From the NCBI RefSeq assembly GCF_000002235.5, contig NW_022145599.1, forward strand, positions 21,015,655 through 21,079,654: 64,000 bases of DNA, read 5' to 3'. This DNA is from Strongylocentrotus purpuratus. Lineage: Eukaryota; Echinodermata; Echinoidea; Camarodonta; Strongylocentrotidae. The notes below the pieces were generated by a model. The model searched no databases. It saw only the letters and a list, made by a program, of their open reading frames with translations, and was not told the DNA's origin. The position numbers and the translations under genes were made by a program. This document shows, piece after piece, positions 24,001-30,650 of this stretch (its first letter is position 1; every line of letters starts with the position of its first letter).

Positions 24001-26107
24001 GTCTTTATCTTAAACATAATTAAAGAGAATTACTTTTCGAGGTTAATGGTCTGTTTAATCCTCCTTCTTATCGTGAAATCGTGAAATAGTAACATAATCT
24101 TAGGACTTTGTTGCTTTTAACATCATATAATCTCATTCTTGATATCGATTTCGAAATCCATTGCCAACAGAGTGGTGTATGACTCCCGGTTCTGTTGCAT
24201 CGCACCAGAGAGAGCCTCATGCGTTGAGCGAGTACCCTCTCATCCCCTCTTCACCTGTCGGAAGACCTTCCTCCAGAACCTAATCATCAAGATCTTCATG
24301 TGGATCCTGGGTATCAGTGCGTTGCTAGGCAACGCCTTCGTTATTTTGATGCGTCTTCGGTGGAAGGAGACGACATCAGCGGGCAGTATTCAGTCAATCT
24401 TTATCACCAATCTGGCCTTTGCCGACTTCTTGATGGGCACCTACATGATCATCCTTGCCACTATGGATCTCTACATAGGTGATTCGTACTTCTGGGAGGG
24501 TCGAGCCGAGGAGTGGAGATCGAGCATCGTCTGCCAGATAGCTGGCTTTATCACATTCTTGAGCAGCGAGGCATCTGTCTTCCTCCTCACCCTCCTCACC
24601 GTCGACCGCTTCATCTGTATCATCTTTCCATTCAGTACGTACCACATCACCGTCGCCAAAGCACGCATCCTCACCGGCTGTATCTGGGTGTTCTCTTTCC
24701 TACTTGGTCTCGTCTCCATCCTGGTTAACTACCTCAACCCCGACGCGTACAGTCTGAGTGACGTGTGCATTGGCCTGCCACTCATCCGCAAGTCTGTTGA
24801 CCTGTATGCCGAACTTGACGAGAATACACAGTCTCGGTATGACGTAGCGAACTTCAACACGGTAGCTTCATCCACCGTGTCTACCTGGGAGTTTTCCATC
24901 GCCGTCTTTTTGGGTATAAACCTCATCAGTTTCATCGTCATCTTTCTCTCCTACATTGCCATTTTCTTCAGGGTAATTGACTATGTTGAGTTTTTCTCTG
25001 TTCCTGTCGATAAACCTATTAATCTTGTAATCATAAAGTATTCGACTTTAAATGACTTTAAATTTCTTTAAAAATATGGTGACCACACATTTTCTCCTGC
25101 GACAATTGCTCCGGCTTTATTTTGTCAACGATATATAGGGTTGGGTTGCAATTTGGTTTTGGTTTAAGTCTAGGGTAAGGGTTAGGGTTATGTTCAGGGT
25201 TAGGTTTAGTGTTGTGTCCACGGTTGTAATTCAGAATTCGGTTAGAGTAGGAAATTGACGCGGAGCAATTGGCGTACATCCAAAAAGACATTTATTCTTC
25301 CGATTCTGTTTAAAGGTTCACGCAGGCACATAGGGGTGACTTTATGAAGAGAGTACTATTGGAGGGATATCATTTCACTTGTCTCTGACCAAAAAGGTCA
25401 CTTTGAAACATAAAGCTAAAGACGGAAATACTTTGAGCAATCTTTAAAGGAACTTAAGCATCCACTTTCTATATAAGAAATTACAAATCAGTCACCCTTT
25501 AATAACCCTGTGCAATGAATGGGTCAAGTTTTGCGCTCAGTAGATAAAAGGAGTTACGTGATAAAATATCTGTTCCCTTGCATTTTCGGATTTCTGTCTT
25601 AAATTACTTCCTACGCAAGAACGTGTCTTGAAACCTTGTCTTATGATGAGCAGAATGAAAAAAAAACGTATAAATCCAAATTAAATGTATTTTCCTGGAT
25701 TTGTTTTCTCCAATTTTCGTTATTACAGTAGCACTCTCTCTCTCTCTCTCTCTCTGTATATATATTTATACACACATACTTAATTGTAAAAGACAGTTTC
25801 TTGAAACTTTGTCATGTATGTATTCCAGGTGCGTTATGTACGTGGCCAAGTCGGTCGTAAGGGGAAAGCGGCGAACGAGATCAAGATGGCCCTTAAGCTC
25901 CTCTTCATAGTCGGCACGGACTTCTTCTGTTGGATGCCCATCATTATCCTGGGTATCCTCATCGAAGCAAACGTCATCACCATCTCCTCCAACGTCTATG
26001 CCTGGTTGGTGGTGTTCATACTCCCCATCAACTCCTCGATCAATCCCTACTTGTACACCATCATCAACGAGCCGACGACCACGCCCCATCGAGAATCGAA
26101 GAAATAA
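9610..26107 (+). CDS. Relaxin-receptor-like GPCR with CUB-like, LDLa and LRR ectodomain (multi-exon, 5' incomplete)
   Basis: Fourteen exons are visible: 9610-9832, 10634-10756, 11118-11228, 11735-11906, 12895-12966, 16122-16193, 17493-17564, 18196-18267, 18978-19049, 19747-19821, 20592-20663, 21254-21331, 24171-24972, 25829-26107. Together they give about 760 residues, all with AG acceptors, GT donors and matching phases (1-1 for LDLa exons, 2-2 for LRR exons, 0 between the last two). The order CUB-like, LDLa x2, Cys-rich cap, LRR x8, 7TM matches type C leucine-rich-repeat receptors (RXFP1/2 and GRL101 families), apart from the CUB-like exon. Known relatives bind relaxin/insulin-like peptides at the cell surface and signal through G proteins; the ligand here is unknown. 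The last LRR exon joins the 7TM exon at the place expected from RXFP1, so no exon seems to be missing there. The start codon, signal peptide and promoter were not found. Confidence 0.9.
9833..10633 (+). other. Intron between CUB-like and first LDLa exon
   Basis: AT-rich, with CT microsatellites at about 10411-10440 and 10585-10620. The second one lies in the polypyrimidine tract of the downstream acceptor. No further exon recognised. Confidence 0.5.
10634..10756 (+). CDS. Receptor exon: LDL-receptor class A module 1
   Basis: 123 nt, phase 1 at both ends, acceptor TTTTCCAG, donor G|GTAATC. It reads 'FDDAFKCASG', then 'NEARCDGIVDCHDFSDEVDC', with the Cys spacing and the calcium-binding D..D...DE signature of LDLa modules (CDGxxDCxDxSDExxC). 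The N-terminal pair of cysteines appears reduced: only one Cys precedes the RCDG, so the first disulphide may be atypical. In RXFP receptors the LDLa module is needed for signalling by the bound receptor; that role is inferred here. Confidence 0.9.
10757..11117 (+). other. Intron with a poly-G tract
   Basis: Contains a G run of about 13 at 10937-10949. Nothing else recognised. Confidence 0.5.
11118..11228 (+). CDS. Receptor exon: LDL-receptor class A module 2
   Basis: 111 nt, phase 1 at both ends, acceptor TTCCTGCAG, donor G|GTAAGA. It reads 'CDPDSFQCRGSAICILPSRQ' followed by 'CDGWSDCPLSDDEEQC': a complete LDLa module with six cysteines and the acidic calcium site near its end. Symmetric phase allows duplication or skipping without a frame change. 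Confidence 0.93.
11229..11734 (+). other. Intron, nothing recognised
   Basis: AT-rich sequence without a supported exon or repeat. Confidence 0.5.
11735..11906 (+). CDS. Receptor exon: cysteine-rich linker / LRR N-terminal cap
   Basis: 172 nt, enters in phase 1 and leaves in phase 2, acceptor GATCTAG, donor ATT|GTGAGT. It reads 'LKCPEGYSCGESS', 'SACSGPQWNPFWVNGT' and ends 'QNVAPKATLL', so it links the LDLa modules to the first LRR. The phase switch from 1 to 2 is what such a linker needs. The 'VNGT' is a possible N-glycosylation site. The Cys pattern is not a standard LRRNT, so the cap label rests partly on position. Confidence 0.8.
11907..12894 (+). other. Intron with GT microsatellites
   Basis: (GT)n at about 11998-12026, a TG/CG-rich interrupted tract at 12165-12190, otherwise AT-rich. 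No exon recognised. Confidence 0.5.
12895..12966 (+). CDS. Receptor exon: LRR 1
   Basis: 72 nt, phase 2 at both ends, acceptor TTCTAG, donor CT|GTAAGT. Reads 'NLNGLPVMELNISMFDGMRN' then 'LHTL'. One 24-residue repeat per exon, as in vertebrate LGR genes. Confidence 0.88.
12967..13230 (+). other. Intron sequence left of the Gypsy element
   Basis: AT-rich intron sequence with nothing recognised. The same intron continues after the retrotransposon to 16121. Confidence 0.5.
13231..14371 (+). mobile_element. Gypsy/Ty3 LTR retrotransposon, internally deleted
   Basis: A 201-bp stretch starting TGTAGCGACAAATG (13231-13431) recurs identically at 13950-14150: the two LTRs. The left LTR is cut short near 13435-13450 and joins directly to the last part of pol. 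That frame (13449-13829) shows an integrase C-terminus ('LQPPYLGPFKVLKRNPKF', 'SIDRLKPAFLE'), an Ala/Pro-rich spacer and a 'TRSGRHVHWPQRY' tail. A purine tract 'AGTAGGGGGG' sits just before the right LTR. Gag, protease, RT and RNase H are absent. The right LTR probably runs to about 14371 ('GAACTGCTACG'), possibly to about 14987; I found no convincing target duplication. Confidence 0.85.
14664..14905 (+). repeat. 42-bp minisatellite of TCATCG/TCTTCA triplets
   Basis: Units of 42 bp beginning 'TCGTCTTCATCGTCGACTTC' start at about 14716, 14758, 14800 and (partial) 14842, inside looser TCNTCN triplet sequence. It gives long Ser-rich or Met/Thr/Lys-rich spurious frames on either strand. It lies in the LRR1-LRR2 intron, next to or within the right LTR. 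Confidence 0.85.
14906..16121 (+). other. Intron remainder, nothing recognised
   Basis: AT-rich. Part of it could still be LTR, because the right end of the Gypsy element is uncertain. No exon seen before the acceptor at 16121. Confidence 0.45.
16122..16193 (+). CDS. Receptor exon: LRR 2
   Basis: 72 nt, phase 2-2, acceptor TTTTTCAG, donor AT|GTAAGC. Reads 'DISSCQLERLPPGVFRKLSR' then 'LWKM', a clear LRR with the PxxxF turn. Confidence 0.92.
16194..17492 (+). other. Intron holding a MITE copy
   Basis: Contains the TTAA MITE at 16427-16824 (listed separately). The remainder is AT-rich with nothing recognised. Confidence 0.6.
16427..16824 (-). mobile_element. TTAA-target MITE, copy 2 (Kolobok-like)
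   Basis: Reverse complement of the element at 4628-4993 over its full length, 398 bp because of extra bases in the middle. Termini AGATAAAGATCAGT and ACTGGTGTTTACCT are diverged versions of the 14-bp repeat. TTAA flanks both ends (16423-16426 and 16825-16828). It lies in the LRR2-LRR3 intron of the receptor. No coding capacity, so it would depend on a transposase from elsewhere. Confidence 0.9.
17493..17564 (+). CDS. Receptor exon: LRR 3
   Basis: 72 nt, phase 2-2, acceptor TAAATGCAG, donor CT|GTAAGT. Reads 'VAINNSLTYLENGTFTGLVN' then 'LRLL', with a possible N-glycosylation site 'NGTF'. Confidence 0.92.
17565..18195 (+). other. Intron with a foldback element
   Basis: The foldback element at 17584-17755 starts 20 bases after the LRR3 donor. 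The rest is AT-rich with nothing recognised. Confidence 0.6.
17584..17755. mobile_element. Small foldback MITE
   Basis: The ends GGACCGAATTCACAAAG and CTTTGTGAATTCGGGCC are inverted copies, and homology continues inward past 'GACCTAGGTTTATGTGCG' against 'CGCATATAAACCTAGGTTTT'. Total about 172 bp, nearly all of it able to form a hairpin. The target duplication is unclear, and the superfamily is left open. Confidence 0.75.
18196..18267 (+). CDS. Receptor exon: LRR 4
   Basis: 72 nt, phase 2-2, acceptor AAAATAG, donor AT|GTAAGT. Reads 'YLDYNLIMRLDEGCFTDLGR' then 'LFFM'. Confidence 0.9.
18268..18977 (+). other. Intron, nothing recognised
   Basis: No repeat or exon recognised; the short frames on the minus strand here look spurious. 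Confidence 0.5.
18978..19049 (+). CDS. Receptor exon: LRR 5
   Basis: 72 nt, phase 2-2, acceptor ATATTCCAG, donor CT|GTAAGT. Reads 'DLGYNQLSEIRPGTFKDCSS' then 'MERL', a canonical LRR (LxxNxLxxIxPGxF). Confidence 0.94.
19050..19746 (+). other. Intron with an AT-rich palindrome
   Basis: At 19507-19548 'AAAAGAACATCGAGTATATA' is followed by its near-perfect inverse, giving a hairpin beside TA-rich microsatellite sequence. Nothing else recognised. Confidence 0.55.
19747..19821 (+). CDS. Receptor exon: LRR 6 (75 nt)
   Basis: 75 nt, phase 2-2, acceptor TTTCTTTCAG, donor GT|GTAAGT. Reads 'VMPKNHIESVNSSVFEGIEK' then 'HLKIV': one extra residue relative to the 72-nt LRR exons. 'NSSV' is a possible N-glycosylation site. 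Confidence 0.9.
19822..20591 (+). other. Intron, ATT-rich
   Basis: Low-complexity TTATTATT/TTGTTATT sequence at about 19970-20140. No exon recognised. Confidence 0.5.
20592..20663 (+). CDS. Receptor exon: LRR 7
   Basis: 72 nt, phase 2-2, acceptor TGCCCCTGCAG, donor CT|GTAAGT. Reads 'SFRDNPLHSIAPGTFDGLTR' then 'LDDL', a canonical LRR. Confidence 0.94.
20664..21253 (+). other. Intron, nothing recognised
   Basis: No repeat or exon recognised. Confidence 0.5.
21254..21331 (+). CDS. Receptor exon: LRR 8, last before the membrane domain
   Basis: 78 nt, phase 2-2, acceptor AAACTTACAG, donor TT|GTAAGT. Reads 'HIMSTTTKRIQLFPEIFQGL' then 'ENLLAL'. By position it matches the last LRR of RXFP receptors, whose exon also ends a few residues before the first cysteine of the hinge. 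Confidence 0.9.
21795..22860. repeat. Foldback and GAACNAGTT word array
   Basis: 'GCTATACAAACCCAGCGCGT' (21798) through 'TTCCCGTTCAA' recurs inverted at about 22401-22442. Around it the sequence is full of variants of GAACNAGTT / AAACTAGTT / AGTACG (for example 22330, 22530, 22570, 22605, 22835), spaced irregularly by about 10-25 bases. The phrase 'CCAGAACGTA...AACTAGTTTG' occurs at 22313 and 22813. Non-coding; I do not recognise a named family. Confidence 0.65.
22875..23300 (+). repeat. GTGCCCC minisatellite-like array, intronic copy
   Basis: Degenerate units of roughly 25-35 bases: '(A/G)TGCCCCTTTT', a short T/C-rich filler, then 'TAATAAG' or 'TGACAAG'. It is the same type of array as at 27470-28510 but shorter. 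I see no terminal GAGGCGG motif here, so it may be a truncated copy. Confidence 0.8.
24171..24972 (+). CDS. Receptor exon: hinge and transmembrane helices 1-5
   Basis: Acceptor TTGCCAACAG (phase 2), donor AGG|GTAATT (phase 0), 802 nt. After a Cys-containing hinge ('RFCCIAPERASC', 'HPLFTCRKTF') come TM1 with 'GNAFVILMRL', TM2 with 'NLAFADFLMG' (class A LxxxD motif), the conserved TM3 cysteine ('IVCQIAG'), TM3 ending 'LLTVDRFICIIFPF' (DRF in place of DRY), TM4 'GCIWVFSFLLGLV', an ECL2 cysteine ('DVCIGLPL') and TM5 'FSIAVFLGINLISFIVIF'. The 'SEASVFLLTLLTVDRF' and 'FLGINL' wording is close to RXFP receptors. A weaker reading starting at an ATG upstream of the acceptor would lack the ectodomain. 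Confidence 0.96.
24973..25828 (+). other. Intron inside the 7TM coding region
   Basis: Contains short degenerate GGGTTA-type repeats near 25173-25212 and a (CT)n run at about 25733-25755 near the acceptor. No exon recognised. Confidence 0.55.
25829..26107 (+). CDS. Receptor terminal exon: TM6-TM7 and a short tail
   Basis: Acceptor TGTATTCCAG, phase 0. It encodes ICL3 ('VRGQVGRKGKAANEIKMALK'), TM6 with 'DFFCWMPIIILGILIE' (CWxP motif) and TM7 'WLVVFILPINSSINPYLYT' (NPxxY as NPYLY), then 'NEPTTTPHRESKK' and TAA. The cytoplasmic tail after NPYLY is under 20 residues, far shorter than in RXFP1/2, with few Ser/Thr. A GAA microsatellite follows immediately, so the tail could be cut short by repeat-driven change. 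AATAAA at 26239-26244 is a possible poly(A) signal. Confidence 0.95.
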   Translation: MRYVRGQVGRKGKAANEIKMALKLLFIVGTDFFCWMPIIILGILIEANVITISSNVYAWLVVFILPINSSINPYLYTIINEPTTTPHRESKK

Positions 26108-26115
26108 TATATACA

Positions 26116-26225
26116 AACAAAAAGAAGAAGAAGAAGAAGAGGAAGAAGAAGAATAAGAGGAAGAAGAAGAAGAAGAAGAAGAAGAAGAAGAAGAAAAAGA
26201 AAAAGAAGATGATGAAGAAGAAGAA
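26116..26225 (+). repeat. (GAA)n microsatellite
   Basis: Interrupted AAG/GAA repeats of about 110 bp that begin about 10 bases after the receptor stop codon and would lie in its 3' UTR. Confidence 0.95.
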
Positions 26226-27143
26226 ATTCAACAGCATCAATAAAAACAACAACAACAATAACATCAAAACTATAATAAAAAAGAATAAGAAAAGAGATGA
26301 AATCCACGGAGGCAAGTTTACTTAGATTTATTATCAACGGTCTTTAAGATAATATTGTATATACATTTACGAAATGCACATATAGATACACGCGTTTTGA
26401 TTTTTATTGTCTTAAAAGAATATGGTCAGATTTAAGATGTTATCTTTGATTTCTAGAAATTGTCAAAAATCCTTGACATTCAAGTACACTGTTGGTCATA
26501 ATGGTGGAATAATTATTTATACCCCCAATTTATTGAATGATTTTGACAATGATTTATTCCTAACAGATCTAGATAACAGTATACATTCTCAGATTTTATT
26601 GAATGACAATTGGGGAGTGTTTGTTTTGTGTGACTGCTAAAGCATGTGTGTGCTACTATGCTAATCAACAAGGGGACCTACGTCCTTAAGTCATATCTGA
26701 CTTTTATGGGGATTAATGCCTCATAAAAGGGCACTAATATAGCCAATTGACACGGTTTTGATCATGGGGGCTCACAGTAATGAGGCCATTGCTTAGCCAA
26801 AGAATCATGACGGTACGCAGCGGGCGCTAGGGTACGTCGACGCCCCCACAAAAAAAAGAAAAGAAAAAAAGAAAATGCAATAAATTTTCAATAAATCATT
26901 GCATTTTCCCCCAGTCTCCAACAGGAAAAATTCCTCTGTAGGGCCATGCATTATGGTTCAAGGCATGCCCACATAGAAGATTTCTTTATGTTGGTGGTCG
27001 GAGCCATTATGACCAACAGTGTAACTGCCAAGGTATCACTTGATCAAAAACATGCCACCCCGTATGGCATATTTTTAAAATATTCCATCTATGGACGTAA
27101 TTGAATACACACCAAATACTTTAGGAGAATATGGCAAATAGTA
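26226..27143. other. Downstream flank of the receptor gene
   Basis: Possible poly(A) signals (AATAAA at 26239 and near 26274) and then non-coding sequence. An A-rich tract lies at 26850-26885. No gene seen. Confidence 0.5.
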
Positions 27144-27253
27144 TGGCCCTAGTATTTCACGTAGACGATTTAGCCAGCGTATGCCGACGTATGCAAAGAA
27201 TTTTGATACGTCGGCATACGCTGGCTAAATCGTCAAGGTGTGACAGGGCCATG
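27144..27253. repeat. Long hairpin: perfect 29-base arms in a foldback element
   Basis: The arms 27164-27192 and 27206-27234 are exact inverse complements (GACGATTTAGCCAGCG...) around a 13-base loop. Outer, imperfect pairing continues with ATGGCCCT (27144) against AGGGCCAT (27246), so the whole is about 110 nt. The ATGGCCCT outer ends suggest a small foldback transposon more than an RNA gene, but the hairpin is long enough for a precursor RNA. Confidence 0.85.
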
Positions 27254-27404
27254 ACTGATATTGTTTTTGTCAAGTGCTGAATGCATTTTCTCAATTGTGT
27301 GTTGTCCGTGTTAACTATCACGTACATTTGGCAAATAGTAACTTATGTTGTGTTTGTTAGTTTCTGAATGCCTTTTCTCGCCTGTGTGTGTGTGTGTGTG
27401 TGTG
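27254..27404. other. Flank ending in (TG)n
   Basis: Unremarkable sequence running into the (TG)n microsatellite in which the next element is embedded. Confidence 0.5.
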
Positions 27405-28966
27405 CAGAGGCGGCGCGCCCGGGGGGGGGGGGGGCATGGGGGGGGGCACAGTGCCCTCCCACTTTTTCAAGCACCCCAAAAGTGCCCCTGTTTACATAGG
27501 AAAAGTGCCCCTTTAACCTTGTAAGAAGCGCCCTTTTTACATAAAAAGTGCCCCTATTACTTTGATAAGTGCCCCTATTAATTTTTAAAAGTGCCCCTTT
27601 CCCTTTTCACCTCTAATATGTGCCCCCTTTTATTTTGCCCAGTTACCTTTTCAATAAGTGTCAATTTTCCATTCTCATGAGTGCCCTTTTTAATCTCTAG
27701 TAAGTGCCCCTTTTCGGGTACGAGAAGCGCCTCTTTTCACTTTCTTTAAGCGCCCCCTTCACCTCTGATAATTGCCCTGTTCAAATCTTAGAGGTGCCCC
27801 TCTTACTTTGACAAGTGCCTTTTTTCCTTTGTCAGAATTGCCCCTTCCCCTTTTAATAATAACTACCCCTTTTTAAATCGGATAAGCGCACTTTACATTT
27901 TCTCATGTGCCCCCTTTCCTTTCTAATAAGTGCCCCTCTTCCTTATGATAAGTGCCCCCATTTACAAAAGAGCCCTTTCCCTTCTCATAAATGCTCCTTT
28001 TCATGTCTGGTAAATGACCCTATTAAATTCTGAGAGATTCTCGTTTTATGTTGACAAGTGCCCCCTTTCCTCCTGATAAGTGCTCTTTTAATCTCTAATA
28101 AAAGCCCCTTTTATTTTGACAAGTGCCCCCTTTCCTCCTGATACGTGCTCTTTTCATCTCTAATAACAGCCCCTTTTTATTTTGACACGTGCCCCTTTTC
28201 CTTCATAATAAATGTGTTTTTCCTTCTTATAAGTGCCTCTTCCCCTTTTCATAAAAGCCCCCTTTAACCTCCAATAAATGCCCCTATTAAAATCTGATCG
28301 GTGCCCCTTTCTCTCAACAAATGCACATTTCCCTTTATTGTTAGTGCCTCTTTTTCATTCTCATAAGTGCCATTTTCATCCCTGGTGAGTGCCCCATTTT
28401 CACCTCTGATAATTACCATTTGTACTTTGACACGTGCTCTTTTTCTTTTATAATAAGACTGTCTTATCCCTTCGATAAGTGTCTCCTTTTCCTCTAATCA
28501 TTAAACGTGCCCCTAATTTCAAGCGATTAAGAGCAATATCCACCAAAGCTCGCTCGATACGCTCGCTCGTATTTATAGATGTCATAATTATGCTACTTAT
28601 CAAATGCCTTTTCAGTTCTGTTATGAAAATGTGCTTATAAACCGATGAGGATTCGATTTGTCCTTTTTATAAGATGTAATTTTTTGCACTGCAACCTCAC
28701 AAATCTTAATTTTTACCTCGCTCGCTTTGCTCGCTCGCAATCGATTGTTCCGACCATCACACCCAACTGCAAGTTATGATGCTTAAGCAACATTTATACG
28801 ATGTATAAATAGAAACAAATATTGAAATCATCCCTGGTATATACCAATGTCTACAAAATTGTATATTTTCGCTTTGAGATTTCCCTTTGTAGGTGCCCCT
28901 TTTTCCTCCAGAAAGTGCCCTTTTTTGTTGGTGCCCCCCACTTTGAAAGTCGCTCCGCCGCCTCTG
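27405..28966. mobile_element. 1.56-kb non-autonomous element packed with GTGCCCC words
   Basis: The left end CAGAGGCGG (27405) and right end CCGCCTCTG (ending 28966) are inverted copies, and both sides are flanked by (TG)n, as if the element sat inside one microsatellite. From 27450 to 28510 the interior is an array of roughly 25-35-base units with '(A/G)TGCCCC(C)TTTT' and 'TAATAAG/TGACAAG' fillers, about 35-40 units. A unique core of about 350 bases follows (28515-28880), including 'TCGCTCGATACGCTCGCTCG' and another GAGCGA palindrome at 28710-28735; a few more GTGCCCC words end the element. No coding capacity. Confidence 0.75.
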
Positions 28967-28967
28967 T

Positions 28968-29010
<43 letters not shown>

Positions 29011-29427
29011 GGTGGGTGAGTTTTTGCGTTCTACTTATTTAACACATTTCAGTGCAAACTGTTCTAAGGTCTAATGTATCAGTTTTGCCTTCTCAAATTG
29101 GCGACAGTTCTTGTTTGAAAATTACAAAGAGCACAAAATAGGGCAAACTTTCCACTCTGAGTTGCCAGTTTTTAGATTCATTGAATCTAAAAACTGGCAA
29201 CGCAGAGTTGCAAGTGTATGTTCTTCAAATTGAACCGTTCTGGTGAACAATACCACAGAACAAAGAAATTAGCATTTAAACAAATAGTGTGTAAACAGGT
29301 AAATATGCTTGTTCTTGTCGTTTGCCTTGTTTTTGTTCTTGTTCGCGTACATAAAATGAATACTTCCACAGGTAGTTCCTTATTTTTTCCTAAACAAACT
29401 CATGTTGATGCAGGATAACGTTACGTT
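28967..29427. other. (TG)n followed by flank with a perfect hairpin
   Basis: (TG)n and (GGGT)n at 28967-29018. A near-perfect, almost loopless 55-nt palindrome lies at 29154-29208 (arms 'ACTCTG(A/C)GTTGCCAG' to 'TTTTTAGATTCA'). Confidence 0.7.
29154..29208. repeat. Near-perfect loopless palindrome
   Basis: Arms of about 27 bases with one mismatch at the seventh base and at most two unpaired bases at the centre. Origin unknown. Confidence 0.9.
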
Positions 29428-30109
29428 CTTTCTATGAATTATCGCGGCGTAGGTAAAAGTAGCAAAAGGCACAATATTGTTATACCTAAAATCTAAACAA
29501 TGTGGCATATGTTGCATTCAGGGTACTCCTTTCGTACCGGACATAGCTGAGAATGAAATACGCAGGGAATGAGGAGGTAAATGTGTTTTTGTTCTTGTAA
29601 CATGTATAACTCAAGGGGAATAGCAATTGCTTTTAAAAATACGGTCCCAGTCAATATGAATGGGCTTTAAAATAGACAACGCAGGCCACATTGTAGTTTT
29701 AGACTTGATACTTGACGAATATGATATTACAGTCGTATCGCTGTATGCAATATGGGCCAAATACAGACTATCCAATATGTGTCGTTGATCTTCAACAAAT
29801 AATAAATTAATATGAAAATCAGCATACCGTTATCTGTGGCGATTGGAATTTAGTGCAATATTCAACTCGTGCTACATATTATTACCCCCGTGCAAAATAA
29901 CAGGTAAAGGAAATGAAGAAAGAATTACATTTACGTAATACCTAGAAAGTTAAATTCCCAGTTAAAAGTTTTTATATATATGACGTCAACAAAACCTTTT
30001 TAAACAGGGATGACTTGATTTATTTTTTTATATCGTCAGAACTTTTTTCGTTATAGTTAGAAAAGCTTCATATTTGCCGGGTTATCGAACGGACCACTCA
30101 TTGATTAGA
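29428..30109 (+). pseudogene. L1/Tx1-like LINE: endonuclease fragment
   Basis: Broken frames give the pattern of an APE-type endonuclease of L1/Tx1 LINEs: 'NYRGVGKSSKRHN', 'CNMYNSRGIAIAFKN', 'VICGDWNLVQ'-like (29833-29855) and 'TDHSLIRL' (30091-30113). There are several stops and frameshifts. The frame is cut after 'TDHSLI' by a MITE at 30114 and resumes at 30651. Confidence 0.75.
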
Positions 30110-30113
30110 TTAA

Positions 30114-30646
30114 AGGGATAGTTGAGTTTTGTTTTCAGACCGCAAATGCCTTCAAAGTGCTTGGTTATTGCTCTTATTCTTATCTATGACATTTCTAATG
30201 CCCTTTTAGGACCTAAAATTGCTATGAAGGTTATTTTAGACCCCAAAATGTGTACCAATTCAGCTCTACTTAAAAAAAAATACGGTGACCGTTAATTAAT
30301 TAATTCATTAATAATAACAATACATGGGCCGGCTGGTTGTGCGTACTATAACCAACACGAAAAAGCCAACAAAAAAGCCAACATCGGCATCGACTGAAAT
30401 ACAACCTAAAAGGTGCTATTTCGTTTTTTTCAACGGCTTATTCAAATTATCGAGTATTGTGGTACACAAATATTAGAAATCGTTATATTTATGGATATTT
30501 CAGCCGTCTCTGAACCGATTTTGATCAAACAAAGATGATTTTGTCATTTGAATTGTATGTTCTTTCAAATTTGACACCCAGTTTTTCGTTATCTCACAAC
30601 AAATTATTTTGTGTAGCGCCCTCTGCAACATAACTCAACTATCCTT
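30114..30646. mobile_element. 533-bp TTAA-target MITE splitting the LINE
   Basis: Termini AGGGATAGTTGAGTT and AACTCAACTATCCTT (one mismatch), flanked by TTAA at 30110-30113 and 30647-30650. Non-coding. Removing it with one TTAA joins the endonuclease end 'TDHSLI' to the downstream 'GFGKFNKSLL' segment in the order known for L1/Tx1 LINEs, which supports the boundaries. It is a different family from the AGGTAAAGACC MITE but uses the same target and AGG start. Confidence 0.88.
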
Positions 30647-30650
30647 TTAA

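Larger units (their letters stand above)
21332..24170 (+). other. 2.8-kb intron made largely of repeats
   Basis: Contains a 'CAGTGGTGGATCCAG' end motif (21526-21540) next to a poly-G run, an inverted-repeat/word array (21795-22860), a GTGCCCC array (22875-23300) and AT-rich sequence up to the 7TM acceptor. No further exon is required by phase. Confidence 0.65.

Noticed and set aside
24139..25071. A single-exon receptor starting near 24139 and ending at 25071
   Set aside because: Splice sites at 24170 and 24973 and the TM6-TM7 exon at 25829 show that it is an internal exon; the ends of the open frame are intronic.
26047..26337. Long hydrophobic minus-strand frames and Lys-rich plus-strand frame
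   Set aside because: They are translations of the (GAA)n microsatellite and the antisense of the receptor's last exon.
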